DNA of 64,000 nucleotides from Geobacter sp. AOG2 (GCF_019972295.1 NZ_BLJA01000001.1:590049-654048), one strand, 5' to 3'. Shown: positions 31,730 to 40,602, counted from the first letter of the stretch. A program made the numbers and translations. Notes: generated by a model not told the origin, from the sequence alone.

Positions 31730-32496
31730 AAGAGTATCGAGGTCAGGAAGTAGTCCCATACCAGGACGAGGACGGAGGTCAACACCACCGATTCCGTCGT
31801 GGCCCGGGACACCCCTTCGGCGCCATGGCCGCTGAAATAGCCTTTGTAGCAGCTGACCCAGGCGATGATCATCCCGAACGAGAATGATTTGATTATGCCG
31901 GAGTAGACATCGCGCCACACGACCGATTTCTCCATCTCGTAGAAATAGGCTCCGGGGTTGACGCCCAGCAGCTTGACCCCCACCAGCCAGCCGCCGTAGA
32001 TGCCGACCACGTCGAAGATGGCGCACAAAAGCGGCAGCGAGATCATGGCGGCGACGAATTTGGGGGTGATCAGGTACTTGAAGGGGTCCAGCGCCATGGT
32101 CTCCAGGGCGTCGATCTGCTCGCTGATGCGCATGATGCCGATTTCGGCGGTAATGGCGCTGCCGGCCCGGCCGGTCACCATCAGGGCCGCCAGCACCGGA
32201 CCCAGCTCACGGATCAGGGAGAGGGCCACGGCGGTCCCCAGCATCCCCTCGGAACCGAATTTGGCCAGGGTATAGTACCCCTGCAAGCCCAGCACCATGC
32301 CGGTGAAGGCGGCGGTCAGCACGATGACGAACAGCGATTTGGTGCCGATGAAGCGCATCTGCTTGAGTATGTAGAGCGGATGGCCCGGCCGGCGGACGAT
32401 CATGTAGAGGGAGTAGAGGATGAACCATCCCATTCTGCCCAATTCCCGCACATACCTGATTGTCAGACGGCCTATGGCCTGGACCGGATTTGACAC
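31726..32496 (-). CDS. mlaE: MlaE-type ABC permease
   Basis: First gene of the lipid-transport operon, a permease of 256 residues with about five membrane segments and the family motifs GLQGYYTLAKFG, LIRELGPVLAALMVTGRAGSA and GSAITAEIGIM. I choose GTG 32496 because AGAGG lies nine bases upstream; an ATG at 32505 would leave no room for a ribosome-binding site. Promoter and an 18-bp palindrome lie just upstream. Confidence 0.94.
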   Translation of the reverse strand: MSNPVQAIGRLTIRYVRELGRMGWFILYSLYMIVRRPGHPLYILKQMRFIGTKSLFVIVLTAAFTGMVLGLQGYYTLAKFGSEGMLGTAVALSLIRELGPVLAALMVTGRAGSAITAEIGIMRISEQIDALETMALDPFKYLITPKFVAAMISLPLLCAIFDVVGIYGGWLVGVKLLGVNPGAYFYEMEKSVVWRDVYSGIIKSFSFGMIIAWVSCYKGYFSGHGAEGVSRATTESVVLTSVLVLVWDYFLTSILL

Positions 32497-32529
32497 GCCA
32501 CACATCCTCTAAAAAGTATAAATCATTAT

Positions 32530-32559
32530 TTTATACAGCACGTTATTATGCAATGTAAA
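32530..32559 (-). promoter_or_regulatory. Candidate promoter of the mla operon
   Basis: On the minus strand TTTACA (32559-32554), 18 bases, TATAAA (32535-32530). The start point would be near 32523. Confidence 0.5.
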
Positions 32560-32582
32560 GGATGAACCTCTGCTACTCATTT

Positions 32583-32600
32583 TGAATGAACAGTCATTCA
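32583..32600. promoter_or_regulatory. Palindromic operator candidate upstream of mla
   Basis: TGAATGA, four bases, TCATTCA: a perfect 7-bp inverted repeat of the type bound by TetR-family repressors. It is just upstream of the -35 box; no TetR gene lies nearby in the window. Confidence 0.5.
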
Positions 32601-32772
32601 TATACTGTTCGGCAATCAATTTGTCAAGCACTCTGTGCAATTTCCCCAATCACAGGAATCGTGTACTGAAAAAGGACAATAGATTAAAAGGGTGGCTGTC
32701 CGGTAGCCGGTGGGAGTTGTCCGTTCGCCTTGCCTCGCAGCTATCCTCGATTTACTGGGACGGCTTGGATGC

Positions 32773-33912
32773 TCAGGCCAACTCTTCGATCTTGCCCCCC
32801 GGCCTGAGCCGGAAGCGGCTGCCGCGCCATTCGACCCGGTTGCCGAGAAAGGAGAGGGCCCAGGTGAAGAAGGCCAGCATGTCCCGCACCGGGATCAGCC
32901 AGAGCCAGGCGGGGAGGAGGCGGTCGCGGACGAAGCGGCGGCTGAAGGCGGTGGTGACGGCGAGGCGCACGCCGTACAGCAGGGCGATTGCGGCCAGCGC
33001 CGGGGCCGGAGACGGGGCAAGGAACGCCGCCAGCAGCAGGGCGGGAAAGGGGAGCGTGATCCCCGACGCCAGGTAGCCGCCCGGCCTGCTGACCCGCATG
33101 GTGCGGGCCCAGCGCAGTTGCCGCGCCAGCACCGGCAGTACCTCTTCCGCCTTGAGCATGCTCTCCACGAAGGTGCCGTCCAGGGCGATGCGCCAGCCGG
33201 CCCGGTGCACCTTGTTGCCCAGTTGGTAGTCGTCGGCCAGGTAATCCACCAGGGCCTCGAAGCCGCCGATGGCCGCCAGGGCCTCGCGGCGCACGGCCAT
33301 GGAGGCCCCCAGGGCGAAGGAGAGCCCTTCCAGGTGGAGCGCCACCAGCACGTTGGGGATCATTTCGGAGGTAAAGCCCAGGGCCTCGATGGCCGTGGCC
33401 ATGGTGGGAGCGCTGGAGGTCCGGTAGAGCGAGGTGACCAGCCCAACCTGGGGATCGCTGAAGTGGGCGGTCACGTTTTTCAGGTAGTCGGCCGGGACGC
33501 GGATATCGCTGTCGCAGACGATGACGATGTCGTGCCGGGCCTGGGGAAAGGCGTTGATCAGGTTGGATACCTTGTAGTTCGGCCCGTGGATGGCCGGATT
33601 GACCACCAGGGAAACCCGGTCGTCGCCGAACTCCTCCATGAGCCGGCGAATGACCGGAATGACCGGGTCGTCGGCCGATGCCGCGGCGAACAGCAACTGC
33701 ACCGGGCCTGCGTACTCCTGCCGGCAGAAGGAGGCAAAGTTCTCGTAACTCCCGGCGTCCATCCCCTTGACCGGTTTCAGGATGGTGATGGCCGGGGCTT
33801 CCGGCGAACGGGGGGGCGTTGCGGCGAAGAACCGCCGGGCGCAGGCCAGGGAGATCAGGCTGTAGGCCAATGACGGCAGGACGACGATGAAGGGGAGCAG
33901 CGCACGCAGCAT
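32773..33912 (-). CDS. HpnI-like glycosyltransferase (GT21-type)
   Basis: A 379-residue membrane glycosyltransferase: an N-terminal anchor, then ITILKPVKGMD, PNYKVSNLINAFPQARHDIVI, the DSDIRV metal-binding Asp motif, GLVTSLYRT, DYLADDYQLG and the RQLRWARTMR product-site motif, followed by three or four C-terminal membrane segments. This matches HpnI, which adds N-acetylglucosamine in hopanoid side-chain synthesis, and ceramide glucosyltransferases. No other hopanoid gene is nearby, so the acceptor is uncertain. It starts one base after the stop of the methylase gene. Confidence 0.8.
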   Translation of the reverse strand: MLRALLPFIVVLPSLAYSLISLACARRFFAATPPRSPEAPAITILKPVKGMDAGSYENFASFCRQEYAGPVQLLFAAASADDPVIPVIRRLMEEFGDDRVSLVVNPAIHGPNYKVSNLINAFPQARHDIVIVCDSDIRVPADYLKNVTAHFSDPQVGLVTSLYRTSSAPTMATAIEALGFTSEMIPNVLVALHLEGLSFALGASMAVRREALAAIGGFEALVDYLADDYQLGNKVHRAGWRIALDGTFVESMLKAEEVLPVLARQLRWARTMRVSRPGGYLASGITLPFPALLLAAFLAPSPAPALAAIALLYGVRLAVTTAFSRRFVRDRLLPAWLWLIPVRDMLAFFTWALSFLGNRVEWRGSRFRLRPGGKIEELA

Positions 33913-33913
33913 G

Positions 33914-34504
33914 TCAGGCGCCCTTCTGGACGAGGATGAGGTACGGCGCGTCGGCCGCGGCGTTGATCTGGCCCATGCGCCAGACGTGGAACAGGGGAGC
34001 CCTGAGCGTCGCCGCCCATTCCTCCACCAGGCGGCGTTCCTCGCCGCCCCCTCCATGACCGGGATAGATGGTCAGCGTCACGACGCCCGACGGCGCCAGG
34101 AGGGCCGCAGCCTGTTCCAGGGCCGCTCCGGTGGTCTCCGGCCGGGTGATGACGCTGCGGTCGCCCCCCGGCAGATAGCCAAGGTTGAAGACCACGGCGT
34201 TCAGGGGTGCGTCGATCCGTTCGGCCATGGTTTCATGGCCCCCGTCGATCAGCGTCACCCGCTCCGTCAAACCGCTCGCCGCCAGTTTGCGGGCCGTGTT
34301 CCCGATGGCCTCCCGCTGGATGTCGAAGCCCCAGACCTTGCCCCCAGTCCCTACCAGTTCCGCCAGGAGGAGCGTATCGTTGCCGTTGCCGCAGGTGGCG
34401 TCCACGGCCCGGTCGCCGGGGCGGACGAAGTGCCGCAGCAGCAGGTGCGCCAGGGGGACCGGCCCGCGCAGGAGCGGGATATCGTGGGGTGCGTCAGGAG
34501 TCAT
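33914..34504 (-). CDS. MnmM/YtqB-like SAM methyltransferase
   Basis: A 196-residue class I methyltransferase of the rRNA_methylase (PF06962-like) group: AVDATCGNGNDTLLLAE (SAM motif I), VWGFDIQ, and the distinctive NLGYLPGGDRSVITRPETT. Bacillus YtqB/MnmM, of similar length, methylates the wobble uridine side chain of tRNA; the same role is inferred. ATG 34504 gives the family length; a GTG at 34543 is possible. Confidence 0.82.
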   Translation of the reverse strand: MTPDAPHDIPLLRGPVPLAHLLLRHFVRPGDRAVDATCGNGNDTLLLAELVGTGGKVWGFDIQREAIGNTARKLAASGLTERVTLIDGGHETMAERIDAPLNAVVFNLGYLPGGDRSVITRPETTGAALEQAAALLAPSGVVTLTIYPGHGGGGEERRLVEEWAATLRAPLFHVWRMGQINAAADAPYLILVQKGA

Positions 34505-34572
34505 GGCCGCCAGAGGGTACCAAAGTCGGACCGCTTTTTCCACAGGGAATTTTTATCCTGAAAAATGCTGTT

Positions 34573-34702
34573 GTCCACGAAATGCACGAAAAACACGAAC
34601 AAAAATAATAAGACTTGGCAACTTCATGGTTGTAACCTACCGGCGAATTGCCGTTTTGCACCATGTTTCTATTTTTCGTGATATTTCGTGTCGTTCGTGG
34701 AC
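34573..34702. repeat. Long imperfect inverted repeat rich in CACGAA
   Basis: The left arm (34573-34607) reads GTCCACGAAATGCACGAA and onwards; the right arm (34670-34702) is its imperfect reverse complement, ending CGTTCGTGGAC. About 60 bases lie between. It fills most of the divergent gap between mnmM-like and rluA-like genes and might act as a bidirectional structure or be a repeat remnant. Confidence 0.7.
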
Positions 34703-34794
34703 CCAATAGCCGTTTTAAGGTTTATTGGTTTTCATCCAGAGCCCCGGAGGAAACTATTTGCATCTCACCATGAAATCGGGGTAGTAACGAGGTC

Positions 34795-35673
34795 ATGATA
34801 TATAAGAAAACCGTGACAGAAGATCAGGGGGGGCGGCGGCTGGACGATGCCGTGGCGCTCCTGTTCGACGGCCTCAGCAAGTCCGAGGCGCGGCGGATCA
34901 TCGACCGGGGCGGGTGCAGCGTCAACGTCGCCCTGGTCCGGGTGGCGTCGCGCACCGTCAAGGCGGGGGACGTGGTGGAGGTGGGCGTGATGGAGCCGGG
35001 CAGGTTCCGGGAACTCGTCCTGCCCCCGGAGGCCCTCCTGTACGAGGACAACGACCTGATCGCGGTCGACAAGCCCGCCGGGGCGAATACCCAGCGGACC
35101 CCCTATCAGCTCAAGGGGACCATGGAGTTCTGGGTGGCCGAATACTTCCGCCAGCATGGGATCATGGAACCGGCCAGGGTGATCCACCGTCTGGACCGGG
35201 GCACCTCGGGGGTGATGGTGTTCCCGAAACACAAGCGGGCCGCCGCCTGGCTTTCGGCCCGTTTTCACGACGGCCTGGCGGACAAGCGCTACCTGGCCCT
35301 GGTCAGCGGACAGCCGCGGCAGGAAACCTGGCGCATGGACGGCCCCATCGGCAAGCTGGGCACGTCGCGCTACGGCGTCATGGCGGGAGGCAGATCGGCC
35401 CTGACCGAGTTCCGCGTGGTGGCTGCCGCCGCCGGAGGCGCCCTGGTGGAGGCGCACCCCCTGACCGGGCGCACCCACCAGATCCGCGTCCATCTGGAGG
35501 CGTCCGGGCTGCCCATCGTCGGGGACGCCACCTACGGCGGCGCGGAGGCTGTGCGCATGATGCTGCACTGCGCCAGTCTCTCGTTCAAAAACGAAAAGGG
35601 TGTGGAGATCCGTCTCGAAGCCCCCCTGGACCGGGCCTTCGAGGCCGCTTTGCGGGATTGCGGCATACCCTGA
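34795..35673 (+). CDS. RluA-family pseudouridine synthase with S4 domain
   Basis: A 292-residue RNA-modifying enzyme: S4 RNA-binding domain at about 12-70 (RRLDDAVALL, LSKSEARRIID), then the catalytic domain with Asp134 in HRLDRGTSGV, and LTGRTHQIRVHLEASG. It isomerises uridines in 23S rRNA or tRNA; the site cannot be assigned. The stop overlaps the kinase start (TGATG), so the two genes are coupled. Confidence 0.93.
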   Translation: MIYKKTVTEDQGGRRLDDAVALLFDGLSKSEARRIIDRGGCSVNVALVRVASRTVKAGDVVEVGVMEPGRFRELVLPPEALLYEDNDLIAVDKPAGANTQRTPYQLKGTMEFWVAEYFRQHGIMEPARVIHRLDRGTSGVMVFPKHKRAAAWLSARFHDGLADKRYLALVSGQPRQETWRMDGPIGKLGTSRYGVMAGGRSALTEFRVVAAAAGGALVEAHPLTGRTHQIRVHLEASGLPIVGDATYGGAEAVRMMLHCASLSFKNEKGVEIRLEAPLDRAFEAALRDCGIP

Positions 35674-37628
35674 TGGTGCGCTGGCTCTACTGCATCATAC
35701 TGGTCGCCATGCTCCAATCCCCGGCCCTGGCCGCCAATCCCCTTGCCCGGCAGGGAGGATTGGAACTCGGCGGCCATGACCTGGGCCGGGACGGCCCCCT
35801 GCGCCTCGACGGCGAGTGGGAGTTCTACTGGGGGCGGTTACTGGCTCCGAAGGATTTCCACGGTCCCCATGCCCCCGAAAAAAACGGCTACCTTTCCCTG
35901 CCGGCGTCCTGGAACGATTTCAAACTCAACGGCAAAAAGATCGGAGAGACGGGGTACGCAACATTTCGTCTGCGGGTCCTGCCGGGACCGGGCAGGCGCG
36001 AGTTGGCCCTGCGCCTCTTCGACATCCCCTCGGCCTGCCGGCTGTGGGTCAACGGCGCCCTCCTCGCCGCAAGCGGTCGCGTGGGGACGAGTACCGCCAC
36101 GGAAGTCCCCGGCCCATCGGTACTCCTGGCCCGTTTCCCGAGTACGGGAGAGCCGCTTGAACTGATCCTCCAGGTGTCCAATTACCACTCGCGGGTGGGC
36201 GGCGTCACCTCGCCCATCCTGCTGGGGGATGCCGGGGCGATCGAGGCCGGCCAGGTCCGGCGCTGGGGAATGGCCCTGTTCTTCATCGGCAGTCTCCTGG
36301 TCATGGGGGTCTACCATCTGGTCCTGTTCTCGTTCCGCAGACGGGACGTCTCGCCGCTCTACTTCGGGTGCTACTGTCTTTTGTGGATGGGCTCGCTCCT
36401 CGCTTCGAACACGGGCGACTGGAGCATCCGCCTCTTCTTCCCGGCAGTCCCGGCGCCGCTTCTGAACATGATCGACGCGATCTGTTTTTTTCTTTCCGTG
36501 CCGGTCGGCTACAGCTTTTTCCGCTCTCTGTACCCCCAGGAGTTTTCCGTGCGCGTCCTGCGCTTTTCCCAGGTCATGGCAGGGCTGTTCCTGGCCGTGG
36601 CCCTGTTCTTTCCGGCCCTGACGCTCAGCCGCCTGCTGCCGGTCTACTATGCCGGAGCCGTCCTGCAGATCGTTTACAGCCTGGCCATGCTCCTCAGGGC
36701 GAGGATAAAGGGGAGGGAAGGGGCGACGTTCATTCTGGCCGGCTTCGTCATCCTGGGGCTTGTCGGCATCAACGACATGCTCTATGATCTCCGCCTGATC
36801 CCGTCCCTGTTTCTGATACCGGTGGGGATGTTCGTTTTTATCCTGTTCCAGGCCTTTGCCCTGTCGCTGCGGTTTTCCCGCGCCTTCTCCGCCGTCGAGC
36901 GCCTTTCGGGCGAACTGGAGCAGAAGAACGTCTCCCTGGAAACGGAGATGGCCGAGCGTCTCGGATTGGAACGGAAGATCGTCATGATCAGCGAGGAGGA
37001 GCGCCGGAGCATCAGCCACAATCTGCACGACGGACTCTGCCAGCAGTTGACCGGCGCCAGGCTGCGCTGTTCCGTGCTGGAACGCAAGCTGGCGGGCGCC
37101 GGGGAGGATACGGCCGAGTTGCGGCAACTCTCCTCCCTGTTGGAGGAGTCGGTCGATCACGCCTACAACCTCTCCCGGGGTCTCTGGCCGGTCGAGCACG
37201 ATCCCCGGGGCATGAGCCCGTCCCTGGAGGAGTTGACCCGGCGTTTCGCCGAATCGACCGGCATCGCCATAGAATTCCAACAGGAACGGGCCTGCGTCTC
37301 CTGTGCCAACGAGCAGATCACCCACCTGTACCGCATCGCCCAGGAGGCGCTCACCAACGCCGTGAAACATGCCCGGCCGAGCCGGATTACCGTGGCGTTC
37401 ACCTGTCTGGGCGGGGGGGGGATCGTCACCCTCGCGGTGAGCGACAACGGCATCGGCAGAGACCGGGCGGCCAGGTCGCAGGGGGGGCTGGGGTTGGGGA
37501 TCATGGCCCACCGCGCCAGGATGATCGGCGGCTCGCTCAGGATCGGGGATGCCGAGGGGGGCGGGACCGTGGTTACCTGTACGGTCCCATGCGAAGCGGG
37601 CATGACAGGGGAGGAACGGGATGGCTGA
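35673..37628 (+). CDS. 7TMR-DISM sensor histidine kinase (NarX/DegS class)
   Basis: A 651-residue membrane kinase. A signal peptide (about 1-20) leads into an extracytoplasmic beta-sandwich domain (about 30-180, LDGEWEFYWG, YLSLPASWND, YATFRLRV), then seven membrane segments (about 190-395), a short coiled coil, a HisKA_3 dimerisation domain with His452 in HNLHDGLCQQL, and an ATPase domain with EALTNAVKHA, SDNGIG and GLGLGIMAHRA. It should phosphorylate the LuxR-type regulators downstream; its stop overlaps the first one by eight bases. Ligand unknown, possibly a carbohydrate-like compound. Confidence 0.93.
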   Translation: MVRWLYCIILVAMLQSPALAANPLARQGGLELGGHDLGRDGPLRLDGEWEFYWGRLLAPKDFHGPHAPEKNGYLSLPASWNDFKLNGKKIGETGYATFRLRVLPGPGRRELALRLFDIPSACRLWVNGALLAASGRVGTSTATEVPGPSVLLARFPSTGEPLELILQVSNYHSRVGGVTSPILLGDAGAIEAGQVRRWGMALFFIGSLLVMGVYHLVLFSFRRRDVSPLYFGCYCLLWMGSLLASNTGDWSIRLFFPAVPAPLLNMIDAICFFLSVPVGYSFFRSLYPQEFSVRVLRFSQVMAGLFLAVALFFPALTLSRLLPVYYAGAVLQIVYSLAMLLRARIKGREGATFILAGFVILGLVGINDMLYDLRLIPSLFLIPVGMFVFILFQAFALSLRFSRAFSAVERLSGELEQKNVSLETEMAERLGLERKIVMISEEERRSISHNLHDGLCQQLTGARLRCSVLERKLAGAGEDTAELRQLSSLLEESVDHAYNLSRGLWPVEHDPRGMSPSLEELTRRFAESTGIAIEFQQERACVSCANEQITHLYRIAQEALTNAVKHARPSRITVAFTCLGGGGIVTLAVSDNGIGRDRAARSQGGLGLGIMAHRARMIGGSLRIGDAEGGGTVVTCTVPCEAGMTGEERDG

Positions 37629-38259
37629 CGAAGCGAAAACCGGGGCACGGGTCTTTCTGGTCGACGACCACCCGGCGGTGCGCCAGGGATTGGCGTTGCT
37701 GCTTGCCCAGAAGGACTACGTGGTCTGCGGCGAGGCGGGCGATCGGGCCGGGGCGCTGGAACTGCTCGACGGTTCCCCGGCGGATCTGGCTTTGGTGGAC
37801 CTTTCCCTGGGCGAGGAGAGTGGGCTCGACCTGATCGGCGACCTGCACGAGCGCGGCATACCGGCGCTGATCTACTCCATGCACGAGGACGCCGAAACCA
37901 TCGAGCGGGCATTCGGCGCCGGCGCCGACGGTTACGTCACCAAGCGGGAGGTTTCCGACGTCCTTCTGGAAGCGGTGGCCGGCGTGCTTGCCGGGCGCCG
38001 CCACGTCAGTCCCCACGCGGCCCAAAGCCTCGCCGACAGGGTGCTTGCCACGCAGGCCGGCCAAGCGGAGGGGGTGCTCAGCGAGCGGGAACGCCAGATC
38101 ATGGCAATGACCGGCCGGGGCGACACCAGCGCCGAAATCGCCGCAACCCTCGCCATCAGCGCCCGCACCGTGGAAACCTATTATTCCCGGATCATGGATA
38201 AGCTTGGCCTGGACGGGATGAAGGCCCTGAGGCGCCACGCCATCCATAATTACCAGTAG
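37621..38259 (+). CDS. LuxR/NarL-type response regulator 1
   Basis: A 212-residue regulator: receiver with DD at 15-16, phospho-acceptor Asp60 in LVDLSLGEESGLDL, conserved Lys in YVTKREV near 109, and a C-terminal HTH (LSERERQIMAMTGRGDTSAEIAA) at about 150-205. It is translationally coupled to the kinase upstream, its evident partner. A terminator follows. A close paralogue lies 417 bases downstream. Confidence 0.95.
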   Translation: MADEAKTGARVFLVDDHPAVRQGLALLLAQKDYVVCGEAGDRAGALELLDGSPADLALVDLSLGEESGLDLIGDLHERGIPALIYSMHEDAETIERAFGAGADGYVTKREVSDVLLEAVAGVLAGRRHVSPHAAQSLADRVLATQAGQAEGVLSERERQIMAMTGRGDTSAEIAATLAISARTVETYYSRIMDKLGLDGMKALRRHAIHNYQ

Positions 38260-38676
38260 TTTCCCTTTCGAGGGACCCCTGTCCGGTTTCGGAGCCGGGC
38301 AGGGGGAGGCCGTTCCCCCCCCTTTTTTTTCGGAACCCTGTCCGTAAAATTCCCTACACAAAAACCGTAATTCCCCCCACAGACAAATGCCTTGATCGAG
38401 GCTATTCTTTCGAAAATCCCCGGTAGCCGTCGATACCGTGCGACGTGCCGGCGATCCGTGAATGGAAAGGTTTCCGATCGTTGTTGTGGAGCTGGTGCAA
38501 TCGGAAAACGGGAAGATTCTCTATGCAGACAAGATACATCGTTCTTCAGGTATTGGCGCTTTTTCTGCTTGTCCTCATCCGCAAATCCATACGGTTTGAC
38601 CGCGCCGGCGACAACCCCGAAAAGGAAAGCGTTGCAAACAACGCCACCTCTGCCGCCATGCTCAAAGGACTCGCCC
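38260..38676. other. 417-bp gap between paired response regulators
   Basis: It holds a terminator (38301-38330) and, from about 38360, AT-richer DNA that should contain the promoter of the second regulator, though no clear -35/-10 pair stands out. A short hydrophobic frame at 38523 is listed separately. Confidence 0.5.
38301..38330 (+). terminator. Rho-independent terminator after regulator 1
   Basis: GGGGGA and TCCCCC form a short stem closed by six loop bases and followed by a run of eight T. Confidence 0.75.
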
Positions 38677-38717
38677 ATGGGCCACGAGAAAAAGAACCCT
38701 CGAATCATTCTGGTTGA
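38523..38717 (+). CDS. Possible small membrane peptide
   Basis: A 64-codon frame starting at ATG 38523, preceded by GGGAAG. Residues 4-20 (RYIVLQVLALFLLVLI) could cross the membrane; the rest is polar. It overlaps the start of regulator 2 by 41 bases. I recognise no family. It may be a real small protein, a leader peptide, or the remnant of a duplicated kinase gene. Confidence 0.25.
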   Translation: MQTRYIVLQVLALFLLVLIRKSIRFDRAGDNPEKESVANNATSAAMLKGLAHGPREKEPSNHSG

Positions 38718-39312
38718 CGACCACCCGGCAGTACGCCAGGGGGTTGCGCTTCTGCTTATGCAGGAAGGGTTCACGATCTGCTGCGAGGCGGAAAGCCGGG
38801 CCGAAGCCCTGGAACGTCTCCAGGGGTGCGGGGCCGATATCGCCCTGGTGGACCTTTCCCTGGGGGAGGAGAGCGGCCTCGATCTGATCGGGGATCTGAA
38901 AAAACGGGACATACCGGTGCTGATCTATTCCATGCACGAGGATACGGGCAGCATCGAACGGGCATTCGCCTTCGGCGCGGGCGGCTATGTCACCAAGCGG
39001 GATCTTGCGGCCGAGTTGGTGCAGGCGGTTCGCGACGTCCTGGCGGGGCAGCGCCACATCAGTCCCCGGGCCGCCCAGGGCCTGGCAAAAAAACTGGTTT
39101 CCGCCCCGATGGCGATTTGGGACGAATCCCTGAGCGAGCGGGAGCGCCAGGTCATGGCCATGATCAGCCGGGGCGATACCACCTCCGACATCGCCGCGGC
39201 CCTTGCCGTAAGCCACCGCACCGTGGAAACATATTACTCCCGGATCATGGAAAAAGTAGGCCTCGACGGCATGAAAGCCCTGAGGCAATACGCCATCAGG
39301 AACACCCGATAG
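38677..39312 (+). CDS. LuxR/NarL-type response regulator 2 (paralogue)
   Basis: A 211-residue regulator very similar to the one at 37621: both share ILVDDHPAVRQG or its equivalent, VDLSLGEESGLDLIGDL with Asp59, YSMHED, GYVTKR, LSERERQ and TVETYYSRIM. ATG 38677 follows AAAGGA; longer in-frame starts enter non-conserved sequence. The DNA-binding helices differ at several positions, so targets may differ. It has no kinase of its own and probably shares the one at 35673. Confidence 0.93.
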   Translation: MGHEKKNPRIILVDDHPAVRQGVALLLMQEGFTICCEAESRAEALERLQGCGADIALVDLSLGEESGLDLIGDLKKRDIPVLIYSMHEDTGSIERAFAFGAGGYVTKRDLAAELVQAVRDVLAGQRHISPRAAQGLAKKLVSAPMAIWDESLSERERQVMAMISRGDTTSDIAAALAVSHRTVETYYSRIMEKVGLDGMKALRQYAIRNTR

Positions 39313-39521
39313 CCCCCCAGTTCACCCCTTTTTGCCGTGGCACCGCCCGCGCCCGGCAACGCGCGGCAATTTCGCAACGAGCGATTGCCATCTTGCATTA
39401 TCCCCGGCGATACACGATAATCGGCGGCGCCAAAGAGGGCGTGACTCTCCGCTGGGCCGGGGAGACCGACTGGGGCGGGTGGTTACGTTCAAAAAAACCG
39501 TTCCCTCGAATGTCGTTTAAT
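39313..39521. other. Gap before repeat copy E; nothing assigned
   Basis: About 210 bases after regulator 2 contain no gene, clear terminator or promoter. With the repeat copy that follows, the whole gene-free stretch runs to the tautomerase gene. Confidence 0.4.
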
Positions 39522-39659
39522 AGGTTGTTGAAAAATTCAGGTTGTTCAAAAATAGTCAGATCGTCGCACCCGCAGAAAGTCCCGCGGAGGCGTAGCAGCG
39601 CTACGCCGCACAAAGGGGCTTTCGAGGATGGCGGCGAGATGGCTGTTTTTCAACGACCT
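39522..39659 (+). repeat. Stop-associated element, copy E (forward)
   Basis: The most regular forward copy, with outer ends AGGTTGTTGAAAAATTC and TTTTTCAACGACCT. It lies upstream of the tautomerase gene and is separated from its ATG by 46 bases. Confidence 0.9.
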
Positions 39660-39705
39660 GTTAAACGTTGAACCCGATCCCGGAGATATCCTTAAGGAGA
39701 ATATG

Positions 39706-40101
39706 ATGCCAAGCGTTCTGATAGAAGTCCGCCAGCACTACCCCGTCGAGGTCGAGAAGGGAATCATGGAGGCCGTTCACTCGGCCCTGAGAGAGTGCTT
39801 CAAAATAATGCCCCATGATCGCAATGTGAGGTTGCTGGTCCATGAGCCCCATCGGTTCGAATGCCCGCCGGATCGGGAGCGGCCGGAATACTATACGCAC
39901 ATCAGCATAGATTGCTTTGCCGGCAGATCTCTTGAGGCAAAGAGGTCATTGTACAAGGCCATCGTAACCAATCTCTCGAAATACGATATCCCCGCCAACC
40001 ATGTGAAGATAATGCTGCGGGAAATCGCCCCCGAGAATTGGGGCATCAGAGGGGGCTACGCGGCGTGCGATATCGATCTTGGTTTCAAAATCGATGTCTG
40101 A
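39706..40101 (+). CDS. Tautomerase-superfamily protein
   Basis: A 131-residue protein. Members need an N-terminal proline as catalytic base; ATG 39706 followed by CCA gives Met-Pro-Ser-Val, so Pro1 is exposed after Met removal. The start at 39706 also has AAGGAG at an ideal six bases, better than ATG 39703. Later parts (YYTHISIDCFAGRSLEAKRSLYKAI, KIMLREIAPENWGIRGG) match the duplicated 4-oxalocrotonate tautomerase fold. Substrate unknown. Confidence 0.82.
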   Translation: MPSVLIEVRQHYPVEVEKGIMEAVHSALRECFKIMPHDRNVRLLVHEPHRFECPPDRERPEYYTHISIDCFAGRSLEAKRSLYKAIVTNLSKYDIPANHVKIMLREIAPENWGIRGGYAACDIDLGFKIDV

Positions 40102-40115
40102 GCCGTGAAAGTCCG

Positions 40116-40385
40116 TCAAGATTCTTTTTCCCCGTGGCACCGCGCGCACTGTGCGTCCGTGACCCTGCGTTTCAGCAGGCTTTCCCTGTCTGTGGGCCGG
40201 TTCTTGCCCATCAGTTTCTCCCCCGGATTGTGACAACCGAAACAGCCCTCCCCCCGGAGGGCGGTGTGCATGGCCACCATCTTGGGATTTTTGCTGTGGC
40301 AGACCTTGCATTCGAAGGCCATGGCCGCTGGTGCTGCGGACAGGCCGATTGCCACGGCGAGTAGCGGTATGAACGGTTTTGGCAT
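40116..40385 (-). CDS. Small periplasmic c-type cytochrome, three haem motifs
   Basis: The 89-residue precursor has a signal peptide (about 1-23, ending AAMA) and three CXXCH motifs (CKVCH, CFGCH, CARCH), the pattern of c7-type triheme cytochromes, though the spacing differs from PpcA. It could shuttle electrons through the periplasm. It converges on the tautomerase gene, 14 bases apart. Confidence 0.9.
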   Translation of the reverse strand: MPKPFIPLLAVAIGLSAAPAAMAFECKVCHSKNPKMVAMHTALRGEGCFGCHNPGEKLMGKNRPTDRESLLKRRVTDAQCARCHGEKES

Positions 40386-40602
40386 CTGGACGGTACCTCG
40401 CTGCAAAATGACGCTTCCGGCAAATCCTAACGCCTCCCCGTGGGAAAATATTTGACCGTTGTCAATAAACGGCTCATGGACCGCCGGAAAAATATGTTTT
40501 GCACCAAGGGCACTTGTATGGTAATTTTGCGCTCTTCGGCGCCCAGCGCCCCCATGACTATAAAATTATCGCAACCAGATTTCAGGCAAGGCCCATTCCG
40601 TT

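Noticed and set aside
32773-33873. Long plus-strand frame opposite the HpnI-like gene
   Set aside because: Antisense frame with His/Gly/Arg-rich, motif-free product; the minus-strand protein has clear family motifs.
38330-38676. c-di-GMP (GEMM) or other riboswitch before response regulator 2
   Set aside because: The conserved GEMM core was not found and no paired structure fits.
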